Shown here: in pieces, positions 44,446 to 53,188 of the stretch
Layout: each line of letters begins with the position of its first letter
Position numbering within the stretch: the stretch's first letter is position 1
Assembly: GCA_900545055.1 (NCBI GenBank)
Contig: UQXP01000008.1
Location: 1-57,759, forward strand
Source: an uncultured Collinsella sp.
Lineage (GTDB): Bacteria; Actinomycetota; Coriobacteriia; Coriobacteriales; Coriobacteriaceae
DNA: 57,759 bases
Direction of reading: 5' to 3'
Made by a program: the position numbers and the translations under genes
Notes under the pieces: model-generated
Databases searched by the model: none
Told to the model about the DNA's origin: nothing
Seen by the model: only the letters and a program-made list of their open reading frames with translations

Positions 44446-44468
44446 ATATATCCCAGTTTGGGATATAT
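44446..44468. promoter_or_regulatory. Operator-like palindrome between divergent genes
   Basis: ATATATCCC and GGGATATAT flank five bases. It lies five bases before ATG 44473 and 74 bp before the divergent gene, so a small HTH protein bound here could control both. Confidence 0.6.
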
Positions 44469-44472
44469 CAAA

Positions 44473-44736
44473 ATGGAATATAGCGTAAACGGCATGAACG
44501 TTGATGCTAACAGGACATGCGGAAAATGCCTTTCCCAGATTCGTCGGGAGCAAGGTATCACTCAGGTTGAACTCGCAAAGAAACTGGGGGTACCTCAATC
44601 GTTCATCTCAAAGGTCGAGACCGGGGAACGCAGCCTTAGGGTTTATGAGCAGTTTGTCTATGCGGACGCACTCGGAATTACTGTTGAGACGCTAGTACGT
44701 AAACTTGGGGCTGTTTTGAGTAGCGAAGATAATTAG
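44473..44736 (+). CDS. Small XRE-family HTH protein
   Basis: The 87-residue protein is almost entirely a Cro/CI-type domain: IRREQGITQVELAKKLGVPQSFISKVETGERSLRVYEQFVYADALGI. There is no clear ribosome-binding site before ATG 44473, and GGGATATATC is partly inside the palindromic operator, so translation may be weak or leaderless. The promoter region is shared with the divergent Cys-rich membrane protein. It stands alone downstream; a 303-bp gap follows, with only the hairpin at 44898. Confidence 0.8.
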   Translation: MEYSVNGMNVDANRTCGKCLSQIRREQGITQVELAKKLGVPQSFISKVETGERSLRVYEQFVYADALGITVETLVRKLGAVLSSEDN

Positions 44737-44897
44737 ATGACGTCACGTATCGATCATCAATTAGAAATTAAAACAGAGCTATAAGGCGAATGAGATGCTG
44801 GGAAGTGCGCCTTTATCAAATAGAAGCCAAAAAATCAGCCCGGCGACTTTCCAGAGCGTAGGTTCCTGTAGCCGCTGCCAGCGAAGTTAACGTAGGA

Positions 44898-45015
44898 GAG
44901 GCCAGGGACTTTGCCCCCAAATCTTTCCGCAGGACGGCAGGACCCCGCCGCACGAAGTGCGCAGCGGGGGTCCTGCCGTGTCCGAGGACGATTTGGGGGC
45001 AAAGCCCCTGGCCTC
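44898..45015. repeat. Two-tier hairpin repeat, copy 2
   Basis: The outer arms are 25 bp (44898-44922 with 44991-45015, one mismatch). The inner stem starts CGGCAGGACCCCGC (44935). The loops are CTTTCCGCAGGA (44923-44934) and TGTCCGAGGACG (44979-44990), which are the reverse complements of the copy 1 loops, so this copy is inverted. It ends 25 bp before the thrB stop. Confidence 0.85.
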
Positions 45016-45039
45016 CCCGGCGGGTATACGGGACGGCGA

Positions 45040-45921
45040 CTACAGGTATTCGATCTGGGCGCCTTCCGTGTCGCACGTCAGAATATGCGTATCACACTTA
45101 GGGAACTGCTCGCGCAGCTTGACCTGCAGGAACTTTGCCACGATCGTGTCGTCGGTCACAGCCATAAGGGTCGAGCCCGAACCACTGATCCAGATGGTCT
45201 TGGCGCCGCCGTTAAGGCAGGTGTCGCGCACGGCGTTGTAGTCGGGGATGAGGCGACGGCGATAGGGCTCCTGGATGCGGTCGTCGTTGGCGGCGGCAAT
45301 CAGGTCAAGGTCGCCGGTCTCCAGGCCGCGCGTCATGCCGGCGATGCGGCCCATTTGCCATACGGCGGTGGAGAGTGGAATCTCCTGCGGCACAACCTTG
45401 CGCGCCTCGCTCGTATGCACCTCGTAGGGCGGAATTACGGTAATAAAACGAAGCTTGTCGCTTACCTCGTAGCGCAGACACTGGGGCAGCGAGTCGGTTG
45501 GCGTAAAGGAGCAGACGGCGCCGCCCAGGATAGCGGGGGCGACGTTATCGGGATGGCCCTCGACCTCGGTGGCAATGCGGACGAGCTCGGCGCGGTCGAC
45601 GGTGTGGCCCGTCAGCGCGGCGGCCGCCATGATGCCAGCGACGACGCAGGTGGAGCTGGAACCCAGGCCGCGGGCGACGGGCACATCAGTTTGAATGTCG
45701 ATGGCAACGGGGAAAGCCGGCTCGCCCCACGCGGCCAGTGCATCGACAAAGCTCACGTAGACCAGGTTGTTCTCGTTTTGGAATTCCTCGGGGCAGCCCG
45801 TGATGGTGAGCTTGTCGGCGCGCTCGAAGGTGAAGTGCGAGTAGAGGCTGACGGCCATGCCGAGGGTATCGTAGCCAATGCCCAAGTTGGCGCTTGTTGC
45901 TGGGACGGTGATTTTGATCAT
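45040..45921 (-). CDS. thrB: Homoserine kinase
   Basis: The 293-residue GHMP kinase phosphorylates homoserine in threonine synthesis. Family motifs are present: ATSANLGIGYDTLGMAVSLY at the start, PVARGLGSSSTCVVAGIMAA (ATP loop) and GSGSTLMAV near the end. I chose ATG 45921 after AGGAGGACC; the frame upstream is part of the thrC-thrB spacer. It follows thrC on the same strand, but a terminator and a stepped palindrome lie between, so it may have its own promoter. Confidence 0.93.
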   Translation of the reverse strand: MIKITVPATSANLGIGYDTLGMAVSLYSHFTFERADKLTITGCPEEFQNENNLVYVSFVDALAAWGEPAFPVAIDIQTDVPVARGLGSSSTCVVAGIMAAAALTGHTVDRAELVRIATEVEGHPDNVAPAILGGAVCSFTPTDSLPQCLRYEVSDKLRFITVIPPYEVHTSEARKVVPQEIPLSTAVWQMGRIAGMTRGLETGDLDLIAAANDDRIQEPYRRRLIPDYNAVRDTCLNGGAKTIWISGSGSTLMAVTDDTIVAKFLQVKLREQFPKCDTHILTCDTEGAQIEYL

Positions 45922-45935
45922 GTGGGTCCTCCTGG

Positions 45936-46047
45936 GCGGGTCTGGCCGTTTAGTTCGCTGCTCGGGCAGTCCTGGCTCGCTCGGAAAGCACATTAAGTGC
46001 TTTCCGGCTCGTGCGGAACTCGCGACGAACTAAACGGCCAGACCCGC
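45936..46047. repeat. Two-tier hairpin, divergent form
   Basis: The outer arms are 22 bp perfect (45936-45957 with 46026-46047) and the inner stem is CGGAAAGCAC/GTGCTTTCCG (45982-46006). The architecture is that of the other two-tier repeats, but the loop sequences are only loosely similar (GTGCGGAACT on the right). It lies in the thrC-thrB spacer. Confidence 0.7.
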
Positions 46048-46091
46048 TCGCATGCTCGTCATCATCCCGAAAGCTAAATAAAAAGAAGGTG

Positions 46092-46111
46092 CGCCGGCTT
46101 TCGCCGGCGCT
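46092..46111 (-). terminator. Terminator of thrC
   Basis: GCGCCGGC pairs with GCCGGCGC around a short loop. On the minus strand a CTTCTTTTTATTT run follows. Confidence 0.85.
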
Positions 46112-46122
46112 TAATGAGGGAT

Positions 46123-47640
46123 CTAGTTGGTGCTCATTCGTTTTGCTGCGGACTCGACGTAGCTTGCCATCTCATCGACGTCGCAGACGTCTTCGAAGCG
46201 GACGGGTTTGGATTCGAGTTCGGCGAGCTGGGTCGGGGCGACCGTGTTGGTGGCCTGCTCGAGTACGCGCATGGCCTCAAAATCATCCTCGGGAACGTCG
46301 AGGCCCAGGGCGTCGCAGCAGGCACGCGGGAACTTGTAGGGGCTGGCGGTCGAAAGCAGCACGCGGGCCTTGGCGCCCTCGGCGGGGGCGACCTTTTCAA
46401 AGACGTGATAGCCGCAAGCGGTGTGCGGGTCGATCACGTAGCCGTTCGCATCCCAGCAACTCTTGATGGCAGCGCGGACCTCGTCCTCGCTGGCCCAACC
46501 GCAGCCAAAGACGCTCTGAATCTTTGCCAGCAGGTCGGCGGGAACCTCGTAGCGACCCGTCTGGGCAAGCTGCTCCATAAGGCCGGCAACGAGCTCGCAG
46601 TCGCCGTCGGACAGGAAGTACAGCATGCGCTCCAGGTTGGAGCTAATAAGGATGTCCATCGACGGCGAGATGGTCGTGAAGAACGGGCGGTTACGGTCGT
46701 AAACGCCGGTGGTCAGGAAGTCGGCAAGCACGTTGTTCTTGTCGCTCGCCACGACGAGCTTGGCGACGGGCAGACCCATACGCTTGGCATAGTAGCCGGC
46801 CAGGATATCGCCAAAATTGCCGGTCGGTACGCAGAACTCCACGGCGTCGCCGGCCTCGATGGCGCCGGCGCGCAGCAGCTGCGCATAGGCGGCAAAGTAG
46901 TAGACGACCTGCGGTACCAGGCGGCCGACGTTGATGGAGTTGGCGCTCGAAAGCACCGTGCCGGCGGCCTCCAGGCGCTCGGCAAGCTCCTTATCGGCAA
47001 AGATGCGCTTGACGGCGCTCTGGGCGTCGTCAAAGTTGCCGCGGATGCCGCAGACGGCGACGTTATCGCCCTCCTGCGTGGACATCTGCAGATTCTGCAC
47101 GCGGCTGACTTTGCCCTCGGGATAAAAGACGGTGATGCCCGTGCCCGGAGCGTCGGCAAAACCGGCGAGCGCGGCCTTGCCCGTGTCGCCCGACGTGGCG
47201 GTGACAATCATGATGCGCTCGGCGCCGCCGTCCTTGGCGGAAGTGCGGGCCATCAGACGGGGGAGCATCTGCAGGGCGACGTCCTTGAAGGCGCTTGTGG
47301 GGCCGCCAAAGAGCTCCATCACATAGGTCTGAGGGGCGTCAGCGCCCGGCGCAGCGTCGAGTTTGACGAGCGGCGTAACCTCTTCACTCGCGAACGTGCC
47401 GCGGTATGCCTCGTCGACACACGCCGAAATTTCTTCGGCCGTGTAATCATTCAGTAACATTCCCAACACATCTTGAGCGATTTCAAAGTACGATTTATCT
47501 ACAAGCGAGCTGATATCGACCTGCTGGGTGCCGAGCTCGTCCGAGACAAACAAACCCCCGTCGGGAGCGATGCCGGTGTGGATTGCCACCTTACTTGAGC
47601 ACGATAAAGTGCGTCCTCGTGTACTATGATAAGTTCCCAT
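46123..47640 (-). CDS. thrC: Threonine synthase
   Basis: The enzyme converts phosphohomoserine to threonine with pyridoxal phosphate. The 505-residue length is that of the long type. YHSTRGRTLS lies at the N-terminus, the PLP-binding Lys is in FGGPTSAFKDVALQMLPRL, and TATSGDTGKAAL binds the phosphate. ATG 47640 was chosen because GAGGAGC precedes it; the longer start at 47685 has none. It is divergent from lysC by 103 bp, so one short region may control both arms of the pathway. Confidence 0.93.
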   Translation of the reverse strand: MGTYHSTRGRTLSCSSKVAIHTGIAPDGGLFVSDELGTQQVDISSLVDKSYFEIAQDVLGMLLNDYTAEEISACVDEAYRGTFASEEVTPLVKLDAAPGADAPQTYVMELFGGPTSAFKDVALQMLPRLMARTSAKDGGAERIMIVTATSGDTGKAALAGFADAPGTGITVFYPEGKVSRVQNLQMSTQEGDNVAVCGIRGNFDDAQSAVKRIFADKELAERLEAAGTVLSSANSINVGRLVPQVVYYFAAYAQLLRAGAIEAGDAVEFCVPTGNFGDILAGYYAKRMGLPVAKLVVASDKNNVLADFLTTGVYDRNRPFFTTISPSMDILISSNLERMLYFLSDGDCELVAGLMEQLAQTGRYEVPADLLAKIQSVFGCGWASEDEVRAAIKSCWDANGYVIDPHTACGYHVFEKVAPAEGAKARVLLSTASPYKFPRACCDALGLDVPEDDFEAMRVLEQATNTVAPTQLAELESKPVRFEDVCDVDEMASYVESAAKRMSTN

Positions 47641-47743
47641 ATAACACTGCTCCTCGGATGCCTTGGACCCAATCGGTGAAACCATGGTATCAGAGCGCGC
47701 AAAACAGGTTTGCAGAGGCTTTTAGAAAGGTAACCTCAAGCCC

Positions 47744-49132
47744 ATGATTAAGATTGCCAAGTTTGGCGGCTCGTCGGTCGCCGACGCCGAACACTTCAAG
47801 AAGATCAAGGCCATCGTCGATGCCGACCCTGCCCGCCGTTTTGTGGTGGTTTCCGCCTGCGGCCGCCGCTTTAAGGGCGACACTAAGGTAACCGACCTGC
47901 TCTACCTGGTTAACGCGCACGTTAAGTATCACGTGTCGTGCGAGGAACTACTCGAGGACATCGGCCAGCGCTATTTTGATATCGCTGACGAGTTGGAGCT
48001 CACCTATCCCATCCGCGAGGAGTTCGCGGCCTTTGCCGAGCGCGCCCGCTCGGGCGGCTACTCTACCGAGGAGCTCGTGAGCCGTGGCGAGTACTTCACC
48101 GCTCGCCTGATGGCGGAATACCTGGGCCTGCCGTTCTTGGACGCCGCGACGGTTGTGGCGTTCCATCACGACGGTACGCTCAGCATGAATCGCACCTCCG
48201 AGCTGGTGCAGGAGTACGGTCAACAGGGCGGCTTTGTTATGCCTGGTTTCTACGGCGCGACGCGAGAGGGCCAGATCAAGCTGCTCGACCGTGGCGGCGG
48301 CGATATTTCCGGCTCGATCCTGGCCAAGTGCCTGGGCGCCGACCTGTACGAGAACTGGACCGATGTCTCGGGCTTCTATTCTGCCGATCCGCGTATTGTT
48401 CCCGAGGCTCAGCCCATTGCGCGCGTTACCTACGAGGAGCTGCGCGAGCTTTCGTACATGGGTGCGAGCGTCCTGCACGAGGAGGCCGTGTTCCCCGTGC
48501 GCGAGGCAGGCATTCCGCTGGTCATCAAGAACACCAATGCGCCGCAGGACCCCGGCACCATCATTAGCGAGACGGCTGATGAGGGCGAGGCAGAGCCCAT
48601 CATTACCGGCGTGACCGGCAAGCGCGGTTTTGTCGCCATCAACGTGGCCCGCGACCGCACCAAGCCCCGCGTTGGCTTTATGCGCCGTGCGCTTTCGGTG
48701 TTCGAGCGTTATGACGTTTCCGTCGAGCACATGCCCACCGGTGTCGACCGCTTTGGCGCCGTGGTGCAGGAGCAGGACGTTCACGATTCGCTGTACTCGC
48801 TCGTGGGCGACATTCAGCAGGAGGTCGAGCCGCTCGAGATCGAGGTTGTCGAGGGCTTGGCGCTTATCGCGACCGTTGGCCGCAACCTGCGCGGTCGTGC
48901 CGGCATCTCTGGCCACCTGTTTGGCATGCTTGGCCAGGCGGGCGTGAGCGTGCGTATGATTTCGCAGAGCTGTGACGAGATCAACATCATCATCGGTGTC
49001 GAGGAGAAGGACTTCGACCTGGCGATTCGGACCATTTACCGTGCCTTCTCCGATGAGAACGGCATTGTGAAGGTCTCCGACCTGGAGGCTTCCGCGCCGG
49101 TCGATCCCGCTCTGGCTGCGCTCCACAAGTAG
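47744..49132 (+). CDS. lysC: Aspartate kinase
   Basis: The enzyme phosphorylates aspartate, the first step towards threonine, methionine and lysine. The 462-residue chain starts IKIAKFGGSSVAD (the kinase signature) and ends in two ACT domains (GKRGFVAINV... and LIATVGRNLRGRAGISGHLF), typical of feedback-regulated monofunctional enzymes. The ribosome-binding site GAAAGG is rather far (13 bases) from ATG 47744. Homoserine dehydrogenase is not in the window. It precedes asd by 173 bp with a terminator between. Confidence 0.93.
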   Translation: MIKIAKFGGSSVADAEHFKKIKAIVDADPARRFVVVSACGRRFKGDTKVTDLLYLVNAHVKYHVSCEELLEDIGQRYFDIADELELTYPIREEFAAFAERARSGGYSTEELVSRGEYFTARLMAEYLGLPFLDAATVVAFHHDGTLSMNRTSELVQEYGQQGGFVMPGFYGATREGQIKLLDRGGGDISGSILAKCLGADLYENWTDVSGFYSADPRIVPEAQPIARVTYEELRELSYMGASVLHEEAVFPVREAGIPLVIKNTNAPQDPGTIISETADEGEAEPIITGVTGKRGFVAINVARDRTKPRVGFMRRALSVFERYDVSVEHMPTGVDRFGAVVQEQDVHDSLYSLVGDIQQEVEPLEIEVVEGLALIATVGRNLRGRAGISGHLFGMLGQAGVSVRMISQSCDEINIIIGVEEKDFDLAIRTIYRAFSDENGIVKVSDLEASAPVDPALAALHK

Positions 49133-49204
49133 CTGCTATCTCGCTAGATTTTTGGGAGTTGCCTCAAAATCTACGGCGGGGCGTTTCGTTTCGGTTTCGT
49201 TTCG

Positions 49205-49235
49205 ACGGGGCGGGTTTCGTGCCCGCCCCGTTCTT
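49205..49235 (+). terminator. Terminator between lysC and asd
   Basis: ACGGGGCGGG pairs perfectly with CCCGCCCCGT around a 7-base loop, followed by TCTTG. A smaller stem (AGATTTT/AAAATCT, about 49145-49171) precedes it. Confidence 0.7.
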
Positions 49236-49305
49236 GTATAAACTGGCAACAATAATCGGCCTGCTCGGCATGCGGGCAAAAGCCACAACCTTTAAAGGGG
49301 GAAGC

Positions 49306-50331
49306 ATGAAACAGTACACGGTTGCTATTTTGGGCGCGACGGGAGCCGTGGGCACCCAGATGCTCGAGTGCCTCAACGAGCAGGAGTTCCCGGTCGGCAA
49401 GCTCAAGCTGTTGGCAAGCGCACGCTCCGCGGGCAAGACCGTTGAGTTCCGCGGCGAGCAAATCGTGATCGAAGAGGCTTGCCCCGAGGCCTTTGAGGGC
49501 TGTGACATTGTGCTTGGCGCTGCCGGCGACGATATCGCCAAGGAATTGCTGCCCGAGGCCGTAAAGCGCGGCGCCGTCGTGGTCGACAACAGCCATGCCT
49601 TCCGCATGGATCCCGAGGTGCCGCTGGTCGTGCCCGAGATCAATGCCGACGACATCAAGTGGCATCACGGCCTTATCGCCAACCCCAACTGCGCGACCAT
49701 CATCGGCCTGGTTCCCACGTGGCCGCTGCATCAGCTTGCCGGCGTGAAGCGCATGATCGTCTCGACGTATCAGGCGGCTTCTGGTGCCGGTGCTCCCGGT
49801 ATGGCCGAGCTCGAAGCGCAGCTTGCTGCCCTGGGCCGTGGCGAGGAGATTCCCGAGCCGCGCGCATTTGCCGCCCAGCTGGCGAGCAACCTGATTCCGC
49901 AGATTGGCGGCGTCAAGGAGGAGGGCTTTACCTCTGAGGAGATGAAGCTGCAAAACGAGGGCCGTAAGATCATGCACCTGCCCGAGCTGCGCGTGAACTG
50001 CACCTGCGTGCGCGTGCCTGTGCTGCGCTCGCACTCCGAGAGCATTACGCTCGAGTTCGAGCGTGACATTACGGTTGACGAGGCCCGTGTTGCGCTGGCT
50101 GCCGCTCCGGGCGTGAAGCTGGTTGACGACATGAGCGCCGAGGATGCGCACGACCGCTTCCCCATGCCGATGGATACGTCCGATCAGGACCTGATTTGGG
50201 TCGGTCGCGTGCGCCGCGACATCTCGAACCCGGAGGCCGCGCGTGGCATTACCTTCTGGTGCTGCGGTGACCAAATCCGTAAGGGCGCGGCAACCAACGC
50301 CGTCCAGATCGCTAAGCTGCTCTGCGAGTAG
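49306..50331 (+). CDS. asd: Aspartate-semialdehyde dehydrogenase
   Basis: The enzyme reduces aspartyl phosphate to the semialdehyde with NADPH. The 341-residue chain has the nucleotide motif GATGAVGTQML and the catalytic Cys129 in ANPNCATI, then YQAASGAGAPGM. RRDISNPE at the end matches the family. AAAGGGGGAAGC precedes ATG 49306; the longer open frame upstream overlaps the terminator and is not coding. Pathway context: lysC upstream and thrB/thrC nearby. Confidence 0.94.
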   Translation: MKQYTVAILGATGAVGTQMLECLNEQEFPVGKLKLLASARSAGKTVEFRGEQIVIEEACPEAFEGCDIVLGAAGDDIAKELLPEAVKRGAVVVDNSHAFRMDPEVPLVVPEINADDIKWHHGLIANPNCATIIGLVPTWPLHQLAGVKRMIVSTYQAASGAGAPGMAELEAQLAALGRGEEIPEPRAFAAQLASNLIPQIGGVKEEGFTSEEMKLQNEGRKIMHLPELRVNCTCVRVPVLRSHSESITLEFERDITVDEARVALAAAPGVKLVDDMSAEDAHDRFPMPMDTSDQDLIWVGRVRRDISNPEAARGITFWCCGDQIRKGAATNAVQIAKLLCE

Positions 50332-50343
50332 TGTGACCTGTCC

Positions 50344-50473
50344 GGCGGGGGCCGGGCTCAGTTTTCAGAACGTCCTCGACCATGTGTGGCGCCTTGTCCT
50401 GCTCCTTCGGAGCCGCGGACAAGGCGCCACACTGGTCTGCGGAGTGTTCTGAAAACTGAGCCCGGCCCCCGCC
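50344..50473. repeat. Two-tier hairpin repeat, copy 4
   Basis: The outer stem has 28-bp perfect arms (50344-50371 with 50446-50473) and the inner stem has 16-bp perfect arms (50384-50399 with 50417-50432). The loops GTCCTCGACCAT and TGGTCTGCGGAGT are variants of the copy 1 loops, in the same orientation. It starts 13 bp after the asd stop. The rest of the gap to 50681 has no feature that I can see. Confidence 0.85.
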
Positions 50474-50681
50474 TGCGGTGACGCTGCTGCAAGCGGCCTG
50501 CGATGGGGTCGTTGTTGGTTGAGGCCGCTGGGCTGATGTGGGGGCGCGTGGCTGTTGCGGGCCCTAGTCCCGGCGGCGGCCTCGGCGCTGCGCGCCTGCT
50601 GCCTTGGGTGACTTTGGGGTCGATTGGGGTTGTCTGCACAATTCGCGGTATTATGTTGCGGAGTTTTGAAAGGAGCCGCTG

Positions 50682-51260
50682 GTGGTCACGACGACGTTTG
50701 CTTCGCCTTTGGGCGAAATCTTGCTTGCCGCTGATGGCCGCGGTCTGACGGGGCTTTGGTTTGAGGGACAGGAGCATTTTGGCTCCACGCTTCTCAAAGA
50801 AGATCCTGAACATGTTGAAGGCGCCGATGCAGTTTCTGGTGCTGGCGGCATGTCGTCGGTGAGTCCTGCAAATGGTGCGGCTTCTTCGGTGCTTGAGCGT
50901 TCGTGGGCTTGGCTGAATGCTTATTTTGCAGGGCAGGAACCTCGGTTTACGCCGCCGTTGCATTTGATTGGCACGGCGTTTCAGCGTGAAGTTTGGTACG
51001 AGCTGCTTTCTATTCCGCGTGGCGAGGTCGCTACGTATGGCGAGATCGCCCAGCGTGTTGCGGCTCGACATCGTGTGCCGGGAAACGAGGCGCCCGTTGT
51101 GTCCCCCCGTGCCGTGGGGGCTGCGGTCGCGCGTAACCCTGTTTCGATTATTGTGCCGTGCCATCGCGTGGTTGCCGCCGACGGGTCGCTCAACGGATAT
51201 GCCGGCGGCCTCGACCGTAAGGAGTGGCTGCTCCGGCTTGAGGGCGCGTACGAGGAGTAG
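50682..51260 (+). CDS. ogt: Methylated-DNA-protein-cysteine methyltransferase
   Basis: The 192-residue suicide enzyme removes alkyl groups from O6 of guanine. The active-site motif is PCHRV, followed by NGYAGGLDRKEWLL; the helix-turn-helix segment GTAFQREVWYELLSIPRGEVATYGEIA is also typical. Residues about 42-66 form a Gly/Ser/Ala-rich insertion not usual in the family. The start is GTG 50682 after AAAGGAG. It is a single gene; the following 311-bp gap (51261-51571) holds only a weak imperfect stem near 51294-51321. Confidence 0.9.
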   Translation: MVTTTFASPLGEILLAADGRGLTGLWFEGQEHFGSTLLKEDPEHVEGADAVSGAGGMSSVSPANGAASSVLERSWAWLNAYFAGQEPRFTPPLHLIGTAFQREVWYELLSIPRGEVATYGEIAQRVAARHRVPGNEAPVVSPRAVGAAVARNPVSIIVPCHRVVAADGSLNGYAGGLDRKEWLLRLEGAYEE

Positions 51261-51571
51261 CGTTCGAGTGCTTTGCCTGTAGTAGCCGACTTCGACCAAA
51301 GCTCGCTCGAGTTCGCTTTGATCAGAGCACTTAAGACCCTTGTTTTCTGTCAATAGTGCTATTTGTTCGTTGATGGATATCCGCGACTTCTGGTATTTCA
51401 TTAAGCCTCTTGATAGAAAAAGAGCTGGAGTTGCGCATCGTTGAGAGGCTTTCCAGCTTTAGCAAAACAAACTTATAAGATGCGACGGGCCGCGTCAAGA
51501 TAATTGCTTGACAGCCTAGGAGGCGGCTGGTTGGCTGGCTTAAAACCCAGCGCGTGAAATGACGCTCCACG

Positions 51572-52210
51572 CTATTCAGCGCGCTTGATAGGATGACGAA
51601 CCACAGTCTTAAGTTTCTCCGGCGCACACTTGCGTGGATCGGAAAGATAGATTTCGTGATGTAAACGGGTGTCTGAGAAGTCGGGGACATAGCCCTGCTC
51701 GGTCGCATATTCATGCATGGCGTCTACGGTTGCCGGCTCGCTGTCGTAGGGTCCGGTATGCATGCATTGAACGCAGAGACCCTCGTCAACTTTAAGCAGC
51801 TCGACGGCAGAAAAGTCCAGTTTCTTTTTGGCCGTGGCTTCCGCGACCGCCCAGTCAAAGTCATCTCGGGTGACGAAATCGGGTAGGCGGATGCACGAGA
51901 TATAGTTGAAATCGTCCTTGCGTACATAATCGATGTCGCCGCTCGGGGAGTCTTGCCACCAGAAACCCTCGAGCGGAGGTACCACAAAGTCGAAATAGCC
52001 CTCGATACTCCTTGAGCCTTTCTTCGACATCTTGACGGTATAGGCGATGCCGTAAAGCAGCGGCAGGGCGTTTTGATACTCGCCACCTTCGGTATTTGGG
52101 TCGCCCTTTCCGCGAACGGCAACGTAGCTCATAGGCGGGACAGTTACGATACTCGGCTTGCTTGCAGGTTTGTAGAGCTCCTTGCATTCCTTCTTAAAGT
52201 CGAACGCCAT
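51572..52210 (-). CDS. GyrI-like domain protein
   Basis: The 212-residue soluble protein has the pattern of GyrI-like small-molecule-binding proteins: an opening FDFKKECKELYKP, then PPMSYVAVRGKGDPN, PLLYGIAYTVKM, and a late TGPYDSEPATVDAMHEYATE. Related proteins bind hydrophobic compounds or inhibit gyrase; the ligand is unknown. AAAGGCGG precedes ATG 52210. It stands alone, divergent from the ABC pair at 52482. Confidence 0.78.
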   Translation of the reverse strand: MAFDFKKECKELYKPASKPSIVTVPPMSYVAVRGKGDPNTEGGEYQNALPLLYGIAYTVKMSKKGSRSIEGYFDFVVPPLEGFWWQDSPSGDIDYVRKDDFNYISCIRLPDFVTRDDFDWAVAEATAKKKLDFSAVELLKVDEGLCVQCMHTGPYDSEPATVDAMHEYATEQGYVPDFSDTRLHHEIYLSDPRKCAPEKLKTVVRHPIKRAE

Positions 52211-52382
52211 GTTGGCCGCCTTTCTGCGTATTGGCCTGCTTAGATAGCTGAATCATATCATAGAAACGAACAGCTGTTCGAATGATTTGGCTGACAGATT
52301 GAGATGCGTGCGTTGTGTTTGGCGGTCGGCCTGACCCAATCGATGATTTCTCTGCCTCCCCGGCGCCTCATCTATAGCTGCC

Positions 52383-52431
52383 GTTTCCCCATATAAAACC
52401 TGCCAAAATGAACCTGTCCCTTTTTGGTCGG
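52383..52431 (+). repeat. Dispersed ~50-bp repeat, copy 4
   Basis: Forward copy (GTTTCCCCATATAAAACC ... TTTTTGGTCGG). Together with the reverse copy at 55955 it brackets the MacB-type ABC operon as an inverted pair. Confidence 0.85.
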
Positions 52432-52481
52432 TGCGAAATGGGTAATACTAAAGAGTTATCCGACCAGATGGGAACCGATCG

Positions 52482-53183
52482 ATGGCCTATATCGAATTCA
52501 AAGACGTCATCAAAGCATACGGCGAGGGCGATGCCCGCATCCACGCTCTCGACGGCGCGAGCTTTACGGTCGAGCGCGGCGAGCTCGCCATCATTTTGGG
52601 TGCTTCGGGTGCCGGCAAGACCACGGCGCTCAACATTCTGGGCGGCATGGATACGGCGACCTCCGGCACCGTGACGGTGGACGGGCGCGACGTGAGCTCC
52701 GCCAACGAGGCTCAGCTCGTGGAATACCGCCGCGCCGATGTCGGCTTTGTCTTCCAGTTCTACAATCTGGTCCCCAACCTGACGGCGCTCGAAAATGTTG
52801 AGCTTGCGGCGCAAATCTGCCCCGATTCGCTCGATGCCGAGCAAACGCTTTGCCAGGTTGGCTTGGGTGAGCGCCTCGCCAACTTCCCCGCGCAGCTTTC
52901 GGGCGGCGAGCAGCAGCGCGTGTCCATTGCCCGCGCACTGGCAAAGAACCCCAAGCTGCTTTTGTGCGACGAGCCCACGGGCGCACTTGACTACAAAACC
53001 GGCAAGCAGATCTTGCAGCTGCTGCAGGACACTTGCCGCAAGCAGGGCATTACGGTCATCATCATCACCCACAACTCCGCGCTGGCGCCCATGGCCGATC
53101 GCCTGATCCGCTTTAAGAACGGTCGCGTGGAGAGCGAGACGGTCCAGCAAAATCCCGTGCCTATCGAGACGATCGAGTGGTAG
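52482..53183 (+). CDS. ABC transporter ATP-binding protein, MacB/LolD-type
   Basis: The 233-residue ATPase has Walker A GASGAGKTT, Q loop FVFQFYN, signature LSGGEQQR and Walker B LLCDEPTGALD, the last typical of the LolD/MacB/FtsE group. It powers the large permease whose gene starts at or before 53189; the genes overlap or abut. The upstream promoter would lie between the dispersed repeat and ATG 52482; no strong ribosome-binding site is visible. Confidence 0.9.
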   Translation: MAYIEFKDVIKAYGEGDARIHALDGASFTVERGELAIILGASGAGKTTALNILGGMDTATSGTVTVDGRDVSSANEAQLVEYRRADVGFVFQFYNLVPNLTALENVELAAQICPDSLDAEQTLCQVGLGERLANFPAQLSGGEQQRVSIARALAKNPKLLLCDEPTGALDYKTGKQILQLLQDTCRKQGITVIIITHNSALAPMADRLIRFKNGRVESETVQQNPVPIETIEW

Positions 53184-53188
53184 CGCCC

